21,290 nt of DNA from positions 1-21,290 of the forward strand of contig URXI01000039.1 of the NCBI GenBank assembly GCA_900551775.1, in the 5' to 3' direction. The first letter of the stretch is position 1. The number at the start of each line of letters is the position of its first letter. This DNA comes from an uncultured Eubacterium sp. (lineage in GTDB: Bacteria > Bacillota > Clostridia > Peptostreptococcales > Anaerovoracaceae). Under the pieces are notes generated by a model. It ran no database searches. It saw only the letters and a list, made by a program, of their open reading frames with translations, and was not told the DNA's origin. Positions 1 to 7,375 of the stretch are shown here, in pieces. The translations under genes and the position numbers were made by a program.

Positions 1-407
1 ACGAGCTGTTTGGCGGCGGCCATGCGGAACTTCGTATGGAAGACGAGAACAATCCCCTGGAGTCGGGCATCGATATCATTGCACAACCGCCGGGTAAAAA
101 ACTGCAGAATATCAACTTGATGAGCGGCGGCGAAAAGACCATGACCGCCATCGCTTTGATGTTTGCCGTACTGAAGACAAAACCGACACCGTTCTGCATC
201 TTGGATGAGGTGGAGGCGGCGCTGGACGATGCCAATATCGACAGGTTTGCAAACTATCTGCGAAAGTTCGACGGCATACAGTTTGCACTGGTTACCCATC
301 AGAAGGCAACTATGGAACACGCCGACGTCCTTTACGGCGTGACCATGGCAGAACGAGGTGTTTCGAAAGTGCTCAGCCTGCGGCTCGGGGACGATTTTGA
401 TTTATAG
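1..407 (+). CDS. smc: Chromosome segregation ATPase SMC, C-terminal end (partial)
   Basis: The reading frame is open from base 3 to the TAA at 405-407, so this is the tail of a gene that begins upstream of the window. It contains the ABC-type signature LMSGGEKT, a Walker B stretch (CILDEVEAALDD) and the H-loop region THQK, in the order expected for the C-terminal head half of SMC. In the family this half folds back on the N-terminal Walker A half to form the ATPase head that, with ScpA and ScpB, organises and segregates the nucleoid. The first visible residues, ELFGGGHAELR, match the approach to the signature motif in SMC. ftsY follows 17 bases downstream, a common clostridial order. RecN or another SMC-like ATPase is less likely because the tail motifs and the neighbour fit SMC well. 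Confidence 0.93.
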   Translation, partial: ELFGGGHAELRMEDENNPLESGIDIIAQPPGKKLQNINLMSGGEKTMTAIALMFAVLKTKPTPFCILDEVEAALDDANIDRFANYLRKFDGIQFALVTHQKATMEHADVLYGVTMAERGVSKVLSLRLGDDFDL

Positions 408-424
408 AATGAAAGGAATAGAAA

Positions 425-1321
425 ATGGCACTATTTAAAGAAAAGAAGGGTTTTTTCGGAAAATTGTCCGAACGAATCGGAGATGCCATCATGGGCAGGC
501 CGGAAATAGACGAAGATTTGATGGACGAACTGGAAGAGATTTTGATTACTTCGGATATCGGCATGGACACGACCATGAAGATTATGGAAGATTTGAGAGC
601 CTATATCAAAGACAACTATATCACCAATCCGGCAAACGTGAAAGAAGCGCTGGCGAAAGTCATCGCCAAGTTAATGGATAAAGGCGAGCGGAACCAGCTT
701 TGTCCGGATACACCCCTGGTCATTTTGATGATCGGCATTAACGGAGGCGGCAAGACGACTTCCATTGCCAAGATCGGTCATAAGCTGAGACAGGAAGGAA
801 AAACGGTACTCCTTGCGGCGGCAGATACCTTCCGTGCGGCAGCAGGGGAACAACTGGAAATCTGGGGGCAGCGCATCGGCGTCAATACCATCAAACATCA
901 AGAAGGCGCTGATCCGTCAGCAGTCATCTTTGACGCCATTCAGTCAGCAAAGGCAAAAGGCATGGACGTGCTGATCTGTGACACCGCCGGCAGACTGCAG
1001 ACGAAGAAAAATTTGATGAACGAGCTGGAGAAGATGAACAAGGTGATTTCCAGAGAATTCCCGGAGGCAGCCAGAGAAACTCTGCTGGTGCTGGATGCGA
1101 CCACCGGCAAAAATGCGGTTTCCCAGGCACAGGAGTTCAACGAAGTGGCAGAAATTACAGGCGTGGTGTTGACAAAGCTGGACGGTACTGCCAAGGGCGG
1201 CATCGCCATCACCATCGCGGACGAGTTTGATATGCCGATTAAATATATCGGCGTAGGAGAAAAAATGGACGATCTCAGGGAGTTCGATCCGTTAGAATTT
1301 GCAGGAGGTATTTTCGAGTGA
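425..1321 (+). CDS. ftsY: Signal recognition particle receptor FtsY
   Basis: The 298-aa product is the SRP receptor GTPase, which docks the SRP-ribosome complex at the membrane for co-translational insertion. An N domain (about residues 1-85, four-helix type) precedes the G domain. Visible motifs are the P-loop GINGGGKT at 104-111, ADTFRAAA, DTAGR at 186-190 and TKLD at 250-253. The long acidic A domain of E. coli FtsY is absent, as is usual in Firmicutes. The start is chosen because AAAGGAA lies a few bases upstream of ATG 425. The stop codon overlaps the next gene's GTG start as GTGA, so Der translation is probably coupled. The P-loop has a glycine where many FtsY proteins carry valine, which is conservative for the loop. 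Ffh is the alternative, but the M domain is missing and the length fits FtsY. Confidence 0.95.
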   Translation: MALFKEKKGFFGKLSERIGDAIMGRPEIDEDLMDELEEILITSDIGMDTTMKIMEDLRAYIKDNYITNPANVKEALAKVIAKLMDKGERNQLCPDTPLVILMIGINGGGKTTSIAKIGHKLRQEGKTVLLAAADTFRAAAGEQLEIWGQRIGVNTIKHQEGADPSAVIFDAIQSAKAKGMDVLICDTAGRLQTKKNLMNELEKMNKVISREFPEAARETLLVLDATTGKNAVSQAQEFNEVAEITGVVLTKLDGTAKGGIAITIADEFDMPIKYIGVGEKMDDLREFDPLEFAGGIFE

Positions 1322-2643
1322 GTAAACCAATCGTAGCCGTAGTCGGCAGACCAAATGTGGGAAAGTCCACATTCTTTAACAAGGTGGTCGGCAGAAGGGT
1401 CTCTATCGTCGAAGATACCCCAGGCGTGACAAGAGACAGAATTTATGCAGAAGCGGAGTGGAACGGCATTTACTTCGCACTGATCGACACGGGCGGTATC
1501 GAGCCGGACAGTGAAGACGTGATCCTCTCCCAGATGCGGGAGCAGGCGCAGATCGCCATGGATATGGCAGACGTCATCCTATTTATGGTAGACGGAAAAG
1601 ACGGCATGACCCATGCCGACAAGGAAGTGGGCAACATGCTTCGAAGGACCGGAAAAAAGGTTATTCTGCTGGTCAACAAGATCGATAATCCCAGCAACCT
1701 TCCTGTCAACTTCTATGATTTTTATGAACTGGGTATCGGAGAGCCCATTCCTATTTCGGCAGCGAATATGCTGAACTTCGGCGATGTTCTCGACGAAATC
1801 GTAGAGAGTTTTCCGGACGGGGCAGGAGAAGATGACGAAGATTCGATCAAAGTCGCCGTCATCGGCAAACCGAACGTGGGAAAATCGTCCCTGATCAACA
1901 CATTGCTTGGAGAGAACAGAGTCATCGTATCGCCAATTGCGGGGACGACTCGCGATTCCATCGACTCCCCTTTTGAGTGGGGAGGAGATGAATATATCCT
2001 GATTGACACTGCCGGAATCAGAAGAAAGAGCAAGGTCAACGAGGATATCGAACGATACAGTGTCATCAGAGCGATTGCCGCCATCGAACGCTGCGATGTG
2101 TGCCTTTTGATGATCGATGCAGAAGAAGGCATCACGGATCAGGACAAGAAGATTGCCGGTGTCGCCCACGAAGCGGGCAAGGGCATCGTCGTCGTCGTAA
2201 ACAAGTGGGATTTGATTGCAAAAGAGACCAACACCATGAGAGATTTTAAGAGGGTGATCGAAGCGGAACTGCAGTTCATGTCTTATGCCCCATCGGTGTT
2301 CATTTCTGTCAAAGACAAACAGAGGGTCTTTGACGTAATCAAAATGACAAAATACGTCGCAGAGAAGCGCGCCATGAGAGTGCCGACAGGACAGCTGAAC
2401 AGCTTGATTACCGATGCGACCATGATGAAACAGCCGCCGTCAGATAAGGGTAAGCGCCTGAAAATCTATTATGTAGCGCAGATCGGGGTAAAACCTCCTT
2501 TATTCTCTTTCCAGATCAATAAACGGGACCTGATGCACTTTTCTTATGCCAGATATCTGGAGAATAAGATCAGAGAAGGTTTTGGCTTCGAAGGTACTTC
2601 GATTAAGTTTGTATTTAGAGAAAAAGGAGAGAAAGTACAGTAA
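1318..2643 (+). CDS. der: Ribosome biogenesis GTPase Der (EngA)
   Basis: The 441-aa protein has the tandem GTPase layout unique to Der/EngA. The first G domain carries GRPNVGKS at residues 10-17, DTGG and NKID. The second carries GKPNVGKS at 183-190, DTAGIRRKSK and NKWD at 295-298. A C-terminal KH-like domain follows, with the typical stretch around PPLFSFQINKRD. Der is an essential factor in late maturation of the 50S subunit and acts in the cytoplasm. The start is GTG at 1318, overlapping the ftsY stop by four bases. GCAGGAGG about ten bases upstream is a strong ribosome site, so this non-ATG start is well supported. The stop TAA shares its last base with the plsY ATG. Length and motif order are standard for the family, and nothing looks disrupted. 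Confidence 0.96.
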   Translation: MSKPIVAVVGRPNVGKSTFFNKVVGRRVSIVEDTPGVTRDRIYAEAEWNGIYFALIDTGGIEPDSEDVILSQMREQAQIAMDMADVILFMVDGKDGMTHADKEVGNMLRRTGKKVILLVNKIDNPSNLPVNFYDFYELGIGEPIPISAANMLNFGDVLDEIVESFPDGAGEDDEDSIKVAVIGKPNVGKSSLINTLLGENRVIVSPIAGTTRDSIDSPFEWGGDEYILIDTAGIRRKSKVNEDIERYSVIRAIAAIERCDVCLLMIDAEEGITDQDKKIAGVAHEAGKGIVVVVNKWDLIAKETNTMRDFKRVIEAELQFMSYAPSVFISVKDKQRVFDVIKMTKYVAEKRAMRVPTGQLNSLITDATMMKQPPSDKGKRLKIYYVAQIGVKPPLFSFQINKRDLMHFSYARYLENKIREGFGFEGTSIKFVFREKGEKVQ

Positions 2644-3230
2644 TGGATACTTTTTGGTTCATTTTTGTCATTGTCATCGCCTATTTCCTGGGGAATATTT
2701 CCCCGTCCATTCTGCTGGGCAGAGCGAAGGGCGTGGACATCAAGAAAGAGGGCAGCGGAAATGCAGGCACGACCAATGCACTGCGCGTACTGGGCAAGAA
2801 AGCTGCCGTCATCACGTTGATTATCGACATCGGAAAGGGGTTTCTTGCGGTAGAGATTGCTTTTTGGGTTTCGGGCGCGCAGGCAGCCATGTTCGCTGCT
2901 CTGGCGGCGTTTATCGGACATATCTGGCCGCTGCTCTTTAAATTCAAAGGCGGAAAAGGTGTGGCAGTAGCATTTGGTACGATTTTGGCTATCAACTGGC
3001 AGCTGGCTCTGATCGCTCTCGGTATCGTTGCCTTGACGGTGCTGGTTACGAGAATGGTTTCTTTGGGATCGGTGATGGCTGCAGTCAGCTTTCCAGTGAT
3101 CAGTTATTTCCTGGAAAGAGAATTTTTCTGGTTTGGTATTGTCATGGCGGTGATTATGCTGTATGCTCATAGGAGCAATATCAAACGTATCATCAAAGGT
3201 GAAGAACATAAACTGAGTTTTAAAAAATAG
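2643..3230 (+). CDS. plsY: Glycerol-3-phosphate acyltransferase PlsY
   Basis: The 195-aa integral membrane protein transfers the acyl group of acyl-phosphate to sn-glycerol 3-phosphate, the first step of phospholipid synthesis in most Gram-positives. Several hydrophobic segments alternate with the family's conserved cytoplasmic motifs: GSGNAGTTNALR at residues 37-48 and FKGGKGVA with GGKG at 103-106. The C-terminal HRSNIKR stretch is also typical. ATG 2643 overlaps the der stop codon by one base, and the AAAGGAG of the ribosome site lies inside the end of der. Glycerol-3-phosphate dehydrogenase (gpsA) comes next, so enzyme and substrate supplier are adjacent, which supports the call. Confidence 0.95.
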   Translation: MDTFWFIFVIVIAYFLGNISPSILLGRAKGVDIKKEGSGNAGTTNALRVLGKKAAVITLIIDIGKGFLAVEIAFWVSGAQAAMFAALAAFIGHIWPLLFKFKGGKGVAVAFGTILAINWQLALIALGIVALTVLVTRMVSLGSVMAAVSFPVISYFLEREFFWFGIVMAVIMLYAHRSNIKRIIKGEEHKLSFKK

Positions 3231-3242
3231 AAAGGCAAAACT

Positions 3243-4244
3243 ATGAAGAAAATAGGAGTTATCGGTGCAGGCAGCTGGGGAACAGCCCTCGCGATTACAT
3301 TAAGCAACAAAGGTCACAATGTCAGAATTTGTGACGTCAATGCAGAGCACCTTGCAGAGATGCGTGCAAATCGTGAAAACGTCAGATATCTGCCAGGCAT
3401 CAAGTTCTGTGACAATCTACATATCGTAGATAATGCACAGGAAGCGTTAGAAGGGGCTGACGTGGCACTGTTCTCTGCACCGGCACAGCATTTCAGAAGC
3501 GCATTTGAAGGTGCACTGCCGTATCTTACTGACGATATGGTAGTGGTCAATGTAGCAAAGGGTATCGAGCAGGGCACTTTGATGCGCCTGTCAGAAATCG
3601 CCTATGACCTCAAACCTGATGTGAAGTACGTAGTCCTTTCCGGCCCGTCTCATGCGGAAGAGGTGGGCAAAGCTCTGCCGACGACAGTTGCCGTGGCTTC
3701 CAAAGATATCGAACTTGCAGAATATGTGCAGGATGTCTTTATGACTGACAGATTCAGAGTCTATACCAATGACGATGTCTGCGGTGTGGAGCTGGGCGGT
3801 GCACTGAAGAATATCATCGCCTTGGGCGCCGGTATCTCAGACGGTATCGGTTTCGGTGATAATGCCAAGGCGGCTTTGATGACCCGCGGCATCACAGAGA
3901 TGTGCAGATTGGGTGTCAAGCTGGGCGCTGATATCGCTACCTTCTCTGGTCTGACAGGTATTGGAGACTTGATCGTAACCTGCACCAGTATGCATTCCAG
4001 AAACAGACGCTGCGGCATCATGATCGGTGAAGGCATCAAGCCGAGCGAAGCTGTTGAAAAGGTCGGTATGGTGGTGGAAGGCATGTTCACCGCAGAAGCC
4101 GCTTACGAACTGGCAAAACGGGTCGGCGTGGAGATGCCGATTACCGAGTGCATCTACGACTGCATCAACGAGCGGATTTCTGCGAAAGACGCTGTGGGTA
4201 TGCTCATGGGAAGAGATAAGAAGAACGAGAAACATATTGGATAA
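3243..4244 (+). CDS. gpsA: NAD(P)H-dependent glycerol-3-phosphate dehydrogenase GpsA
   Basis: The 333-aa cytoplasmic enzyme reduces dihydroxyacetone phosphate to sn-glycerol 3-phosphate, the substrate of the PlsY encoded just upstream. The N-terminal Rossmann motif GAGSWG lies at residues 8-13. The all-helical C-terminal domain holds the conserved lysines K189 (in ALKNIIALGAG) and K209 (in DNAKAAL), followed by MTRG. Length and motif order are normal for bacterial GpsA. A short AAAGG ribosome site precedes ATG 3243, twelve bases after the plsY stop. The gene appears to close the core operon, because a GC-rich hairpin with a T run starts 40 bases after its stop codon. Confidence 0.95.
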   Translation: MKKIGVIGAGSWGTALAITLSNKGHNVRICDVNAEHLAEMRANRENVRYLPGIKFCDNLHIVDNAQEALEGADVALFSAPAQHFRSAFEGALPYLTDDMVVVNVAKGIEQGTLMRLSEIAYDLKPDVKYVVLSGPSHAEEVGKALPTTVAVASKDIELAEYVQDVFMTDRFRVYTNDDVCGVELGGALKNIIALGAGISDGIGFGDNAKAALMTRGITEMCRLGVKLGADIATFSGLTGIGDLIVTCTSMHSRNRRCGIMIGEGIKPSEAVEKVGMVVEGMFTAEAAYELAKRVGVEMPITECIYDCINERISAKDAVGMLMGRDKKNEKHIG

Positions 4245-4283
4245 TGGTTCCGGTTGCCCTGAAAGGTCAGCTTGAATCGGCAG

Positions 4284-4329
4284 AAACGGCGCAAACCTCT
4301 AATTTTAGATATCGTAGCGCCGTTTTTAT
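4284..4329 (+). terminator. Intrinsic terminator after gpsA
   Basis: AAACGGCGC at 4284-4292 pairs exactly with GCGCCGTTT at 4317-4325 and runs into a T-rich tract. The 24-base loop is long. Its position just after gpsA makes it the probable end of the core operon. Confidence 0.7.
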
Positions 4330-4546
4330 GTTGTTCAGAAACGATCTGAACTGAAGAATGATTACGATATCATCCAGATTAGTAAAAATATGGCATTTGG
4401 ATTTGGTGATTTGACTTTTTTCAAGAAGAATGACGTCTATTGTTCCTACTTTTTCACTAAAAACGGTGAATCCGACTCCCGAACCAGTGCAAAAACGGCG
4501 CTAGGCATCCAAAAAACAATGCTTTGCGCCGTTTCTGTGTTGATGA
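4330..4546. other. Degenerate intergenic stretch with a second copy of the AAACGGCGC stem
   Basis: I see no convincing gene here. A frame from 4390 to 4590 is open, but it has no ribosome site, no recognisable motif, and runs across a hairpin. At 4493-4501 and 4526-4534 the same 9-base arms as in the gpsA terminator recur (AAACGGCGC and GCGCCGTTT). This time CTGTG rather than a T run follows. The repetition of one stem sequence 200 bases apart suggests a local duplication or a small repeat family, in a stretch that otherwise looks like decayed sequence ahead of the Fic remnant. Confidence 0.4.
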
Positions 4547-4852
4547 CTGCTTCCATTTTCGAGACAGGCACTAAAGGCAGGTGTCTTTGAAGATGTAGCC
4601 AATGGTTATCCGATCGGCGAATACAAAAACAGAAAGAACATGCTATCTGATATTATTACATCCTCTCCAGAAAATGTAGAGAAAGATATGAGGAAGCTGC
4701 TCGAGAATTATCACGAGAAGGAACCTCACGATATCAAAGATTTGGCAGTGTTCCACGCTATATTCGAAAAAATACATCCCTTCCAGGATGGTAATGGCAG
4801 GACAGGGCGAATGATTCTGTTCAAAGGAGGACTTTATCTGCCCAGTTCTTAA
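4547..4852 (+). pseudogene. Fic-domain protein remnant
   Basis: The frame is open from a TGA at 4544 to the TAA at 4850 and encodes the central part of a Fic domain. It includes YPIGEYKNRKNM (like the family's VGxYKxRPN segment) and the catalytic motif HPFQDGNGRTGR. Fic proteins transfer AMP or other phosphate-containing groups onto target proteins through this loop. No plausible start with a ribosome site exists for a full-length protein. The N-terminal half is missing, and the helix that normally follows GRTGR (a cysteine/leucine-rich stretch leading to a proline-phenylalanine motif) is lost after FK. I read this as a broken gene cut at both ends. The ATG at 4640 would give only 70 residues starting inside the domain. 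Activity is unlikely even though the motif is intact. Confidence 0.75.
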
Positions 4853-4880
4853 GAAAAATTAAGCCAAAAGGGATGCTTTG

Positions 4881-5045
4881 ATGCACAGGATATTTTGGAT
4901 GTTAATCATCTTTTTTCTCGTTGTCGGACTGATCTATTCTCTCATCCAGAAGAGGCAGGGAGAAGAAACAGAAGATGATACACCGCTCCACGAGGAGCTG
5001 CTGATGGGTACGTCAGTCTGTCACGAGAAACCAAAAGCATATTGA
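4881..5045 (+). CDS. Possible small membrane protein, 54 aa
   Basis: The short frame begins at ATG 4881, with AAAAGGG about seven bases upstream, and ends at TGA 5043-5045. The product has one hydrophobic segment at about residues 4-22, with few charges before it, followed by a basic KR patch and a long acidic, polar tail. That is the arrangement of a single-pass membrane protein with a cytoplasmic C terminus. I do not recognise a family. It lies between the Fic remnant and the promoter of the ammonia-lyase gene, and that promoter overlaps its last codons. It could equally be a chance frame or the leftover of a longer gene. The ribosome site and clean membrane segment are the only positive evidence. 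Confidence 0.35.
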   Translation: MHRIFWMLIIFFLVVGLIYSLIQKRQGEETEDDTPLHEELLMGTSVCHEKPKAY

Positions 5046-5070
5046 CGAATAGAGCAATTTCGTCTATACT
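5042..5070 (+). promoter_or_regulatory. Sigma-A promoter for the ammonia-lyase gene
   Basis: TTGACG at 5042-5047 and TATACT at 5065-5070 are separated by exactly 17 bases, close to consensus. Transcription would start near 5077, giving a leader of roughly 120 bases that contains the terminator-like hairpin described next. Confidence 0.7.
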
Positions 5071-5133
5071 GATTTTAGATAACACGATTGCTTTCTGTAC
5101 CCCCGGGTGCGGATGAATACAGCATTCCGATTT

Positions 5134-5185
5134 CACTCCGTTAGGGCCATTTATGGAGGGGTGGGACGGAGTGCTTTTGTTTTTG
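5134..5185 (+). terminator. Terminator-like hairpin in the leader (possible attenuator)
   Basis: CACTCCGT at 5134-5141 pairs exactly with ACGGAGTG at 5166-5173, and CTTTTGTTTTT follows. The hairpin lies after the promoter at 5042-5070 and ends only a few bases before the ribosome site (AGGAG, 5188-5192), so unregulated termination would silence the gene. A frame from ATG 5113 to TGA 5197-5199 (28 codons) crosses the whole hairpin and overlaps the next start codon, so its translation could melt the stem. That frame has only a weak ribosome site, so the mechanism is open. Confidence 0.6.
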
Positions 5186-5195
5186 AAAGGAGAGA

Positions 5196-6167
5196 ATGAT
5201 GAACAACACATTTACAGCACAGGAAGTTTACGACGCGTATGAGAGAATCAAGGATTATGTTTACAAGACGCCTTTGGAGGAATCCCTCTACCTGGGGACA
5301 GACGAGCAGAAATACTTTTTCAAGCTGGAATCGACCCAGACGGTCAAAAGCTTCAAAATCCGCGGGGCGCTGAACAAGATGTCAACCTTGACAGAGGAAG
5401 AGAGACAGCGGGGCGTCGCCACGATTTCTTCTGGCAATCACGGTGCATCGGTCAGTTACGCAGCCAGACTTTTGGGTATAAAGAATGCGAAAGTCATCGT
5501 ACCAGAGACGACGCCGCAGGCAAAGGTTGATAAGATCAAGTATTATGGTGCTGACGTCATGCTCATGGGAAACGGCTATGACGAGGCCCATGCCATGGGA
5601 ATGTCTTATATCGAAGAAAACGGCATGACCTATATCGACGCATACTATGACGATCCGAAGATTTACGGAGGGCAGGGCACCATTGCGATCGAAATCCTCG
5701 ATCAGAATCCGAATATCGACACCATTGTCGTACCGATCGGCGGAGGCGGATTGATTACTGGCATTGCAGTAGCGGCAAAAGCCATCAAGCCAGAGATCAG
5801 AATCATCGGTGTCCAGACGGAGGCCTGCCCTGCCATGATTCGCGCTTACGAAGATAATGTATTCTACGAAGAATATCCGACCACAGGCGATACGATCTGT
5901 GATGCCCTGGTCGGCGGCGTGGGAAAGCTGTCCTTTGATATCCTGAAGGACTATGCAGATGACTTGATTGAAGTAAAAGAAGCGACCATCAGAAAAGCCG
6001 TAAAGCATATGATCAAAGAAGAAAAGTTCATTGTGGAAGGAGCCAGCGCTGCCACGGTCGCAGCGGTGATGGATGATAGCGCGCGGATCGGCGGCAAAAA
6101 TATTGCCCTAGTCATGAGCGGCGGCAATATCGACGGAGATTTGATGGTCAGACTGTTAAACGAATAA
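5196..6167 (+). CDS. PLP-dependent threonine (serine) ammonia-lyase
   Basis: The product of about 323 aa is a fold-type II PLP enzyme of the threonine dehydratase family, which deaminates threonine to 2-oxobutyrate and/or serine to pyruvate. The Schiff-base lysine is K54 in SFKIRGA. SSGNHG at 78-83 and the phosphate-binding PIGGGGLITG stretch are also present. There is no C-terminal ACT-like regulatory domain, so it resembles the short catabolic (TdcB-like) form rather than biosynthetic IlvA. Serine racemase and hydroxyaspartate ammonia-lyase share the same fold and cannot be excluded. Two ATG codons stand in tandem (5196 and 5199). The AGGAG at 5188-5192 is better spaced for the second, so 322 aa is likelier. 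An M20 amidohydrolase gene follows 12 bases downstream, presumably in the same transcript. The leader hairpin suggests control by attenuation. Confidence 0.88.
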   Translation: MMNNTFTAQEVYDAYERIKDYVYKTPLEESLYLGTDEQKYFFKLESTQTVKSFKIRGALNKMSTLTEEERQRGVATISSGNHGASVSYAARLLGIKNAKVIVPETTPQAKVDKIKYYGADVMLMGNGYDEAHAMGMSYIEENGMTYIDAYYDDPKIYGGQGTIAIEILDQNPNIDTIVVPIGGGGLITGIAVAAKAIKPEIRIIGVQTEACPAMIRAYEDNVFYEEYPTTGDTICDALVGGVGKLSFDILKDYADDLIEVKEATIRKAVKHMIKEEKFIVEGASAATVAAVMDDSARIGGKNIALVMSGGNIDGDLMVRLLNE

Positions 6168-6179
6168 TGGAGGCTGAAA

Positions 6180-7346
6180 ATGAATCGTGAATTAGAGAAG
6201 AAAATCATAGATACTGTAGAAGAGAATCTACCTGAGCTTTATGAAATCAGGAACTATCTTTATGAGAATCCAGAAGTGGGCGGAGAGGAAGAAAAAGCCT
6301 ATGCTTTGCTGACAAAGACCATGAAGGAACATGGCTTTGCAGTGACAGAGAATTTTCATGGAATCGACCACAGCTTCAGGGCAGTGGCAGACAGCGGAAA
6401 GGCGGGTCCTGCCATCGGACTGACAGCAGAATTTGATGCGCTGCCTGGCATGGGTCACGGCTGCGGCCATAACATCATCGCGACAGCACCCATGGGTGCG
6501 GCCTTTGCCCTGCAATCAGTTCTGCAGGAAACTGGTGGGAAGGTAGTCCTCTTTGGTACGCCGGGAGAAGAATGCATCTGCAGCAAAGTACCTCTGGCCG
6601 AGGAGGGCGCTTTTGACGAGGTGGACGTGGTCATGACCGTTCACCCAAATCCGACCAACCTGTCCAGTGGCAAGACGACCGCCATTGATTCCTGGCAGAT
6701 CGACTTTTACGGCAAATCTTCCCATGCAGGTGCCCAACCAGAAGAGGGCATCAACGCTCTGGATGCTGCTGTGCACTTTTATTCACTGATCGGTTTTGAA
6801 AAGCAATATTTGAAAGATACCAATATTTATGGCGTCTTTGCTGACGGCGGAGAGAAATGCAGCGTGATTCCAGACCATGCTGCAGTAAAGTATTTGGTGA
6901 GAGCAAAAGACATGAAGATCATTGAGAAGATTCGACTCATGTTTGAACGGTGTGCGGAAGGAGCAGCAAAGGCTGTAGGCGCGACCTACAAGATTTGGAG
7001 AAATGAACCTGCCAACAAAGATATGGTGACCAACGAAGCCCTATCGGAAGTCTTTAACAAACATTACGAAGGACTGGGTGGCGGGGAAATGCCTCATATC
7101 GACAGCACCGGTTCGACGGATATGGGGGACGTTAGTTACGTAGCTCCGACTATCCACCCGTGGATCGGCCTGGATTGCCCATCCTATCAGCTGCATTCAA
7201 AGGAGTTTGCAGATGTGACTGTAACAGAGGCAGGCGACAGAGCCGTCAAACTGGGTGCGGAAGCTTTGGCGCTGACCGGGGCTGAGGTATTGACAACGCC
7301 GGAACTGCTTGGTAAGATAAAGGCAGAATTTAAAAGTAGAAAATAA
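6180..7346 (+). CDS. M20D-family amidohydrolase / metallopeptidase
   Basis: The 388-aa cytoplasmic enzyme belongs to the M20D (aminoacylase/carboxypeptidase, AbgB-like) group of zinc or manganese amidohydrolases. These cleave N-acyl amino acids or aminoacyl conjugates. Visible motifs are the metal-site segment GHGCGHN at 92-98, preceded by EFDALPG, then PGEE about 30-40 residues on, a dimerisation-domain segment with KSSHAGAQPEEGINALDAA, and a late STDMGDVS segment. No signal peptide or membrane segment is seen. GGAGG six bases before ATG 6180 supports the start. Proximity to the ammonia-lyase suggests amino-acid catabolism, but the substrate cannot be read from the sequence. Candidates are p-aminobenzoyl-glutamate-type dipeptides and acyl amino acids. 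Confidence 0.88.
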   Translation: MNRELEKKIIDTVEENLPELYEIRNYLYENPEVGGEEEKAYALLTKTMKEHGFAVTENFHGIDHSFRAVADSGKAGPAIGLTAEFDALPGMGHGCGHNIIATAPMGAAFALQSVLQETGGKVVLFGTPGEECICSKVPLAEEGAFDEVDVVMTVHPNPTNLSSGKTTAIDSWQIDFYGKSSHAGAQPEEGINALDAAVHFYSLIGFEKQYLKDTNIYGVFADGGEKCSVIPDHAAVKYLVRAKDMKIIEKIRLMFERCAEGAAKAVGATYKIWRNEPANKDMVTNEALSEVFNKHYEGLGGGEMPHIDSTGSTDMGDVSYVAPTIHPWIGLDCPSYQLHSKEFADVTVTEAGDRAVKLGAEALALTGAEVLTTPELLGKIKAEFKSRK

Positions 7347-7375
7347 ACGTAAGAAAAACGGCATGAGGTGATGTT

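Noticed and set aside
4470..4500. tRNA-like string (TCCGACTCCCGAACC)
   Set aside because: It resembles a T-arm by chance. No acceptor, D or anticodon stems can be built around it on either strand.
4390..4590. 66-codon open frame after gpsA
   Set aside because: No ribosome site, no recognisable motif, and it crosses a hairpin. Judged a chance frame in degenerate sequence.
5150..5175. T-box-like string (GGGGTGGGAC) upstream of the ammonia-lyase gene
   Set aside because: It resembles the T-box consensus but lies in the 3' arm of the terminator and is followed at once by the T tract. In true T-boxes this motif lies in the 5' arm. The leader is also too short and shows no Stem I.
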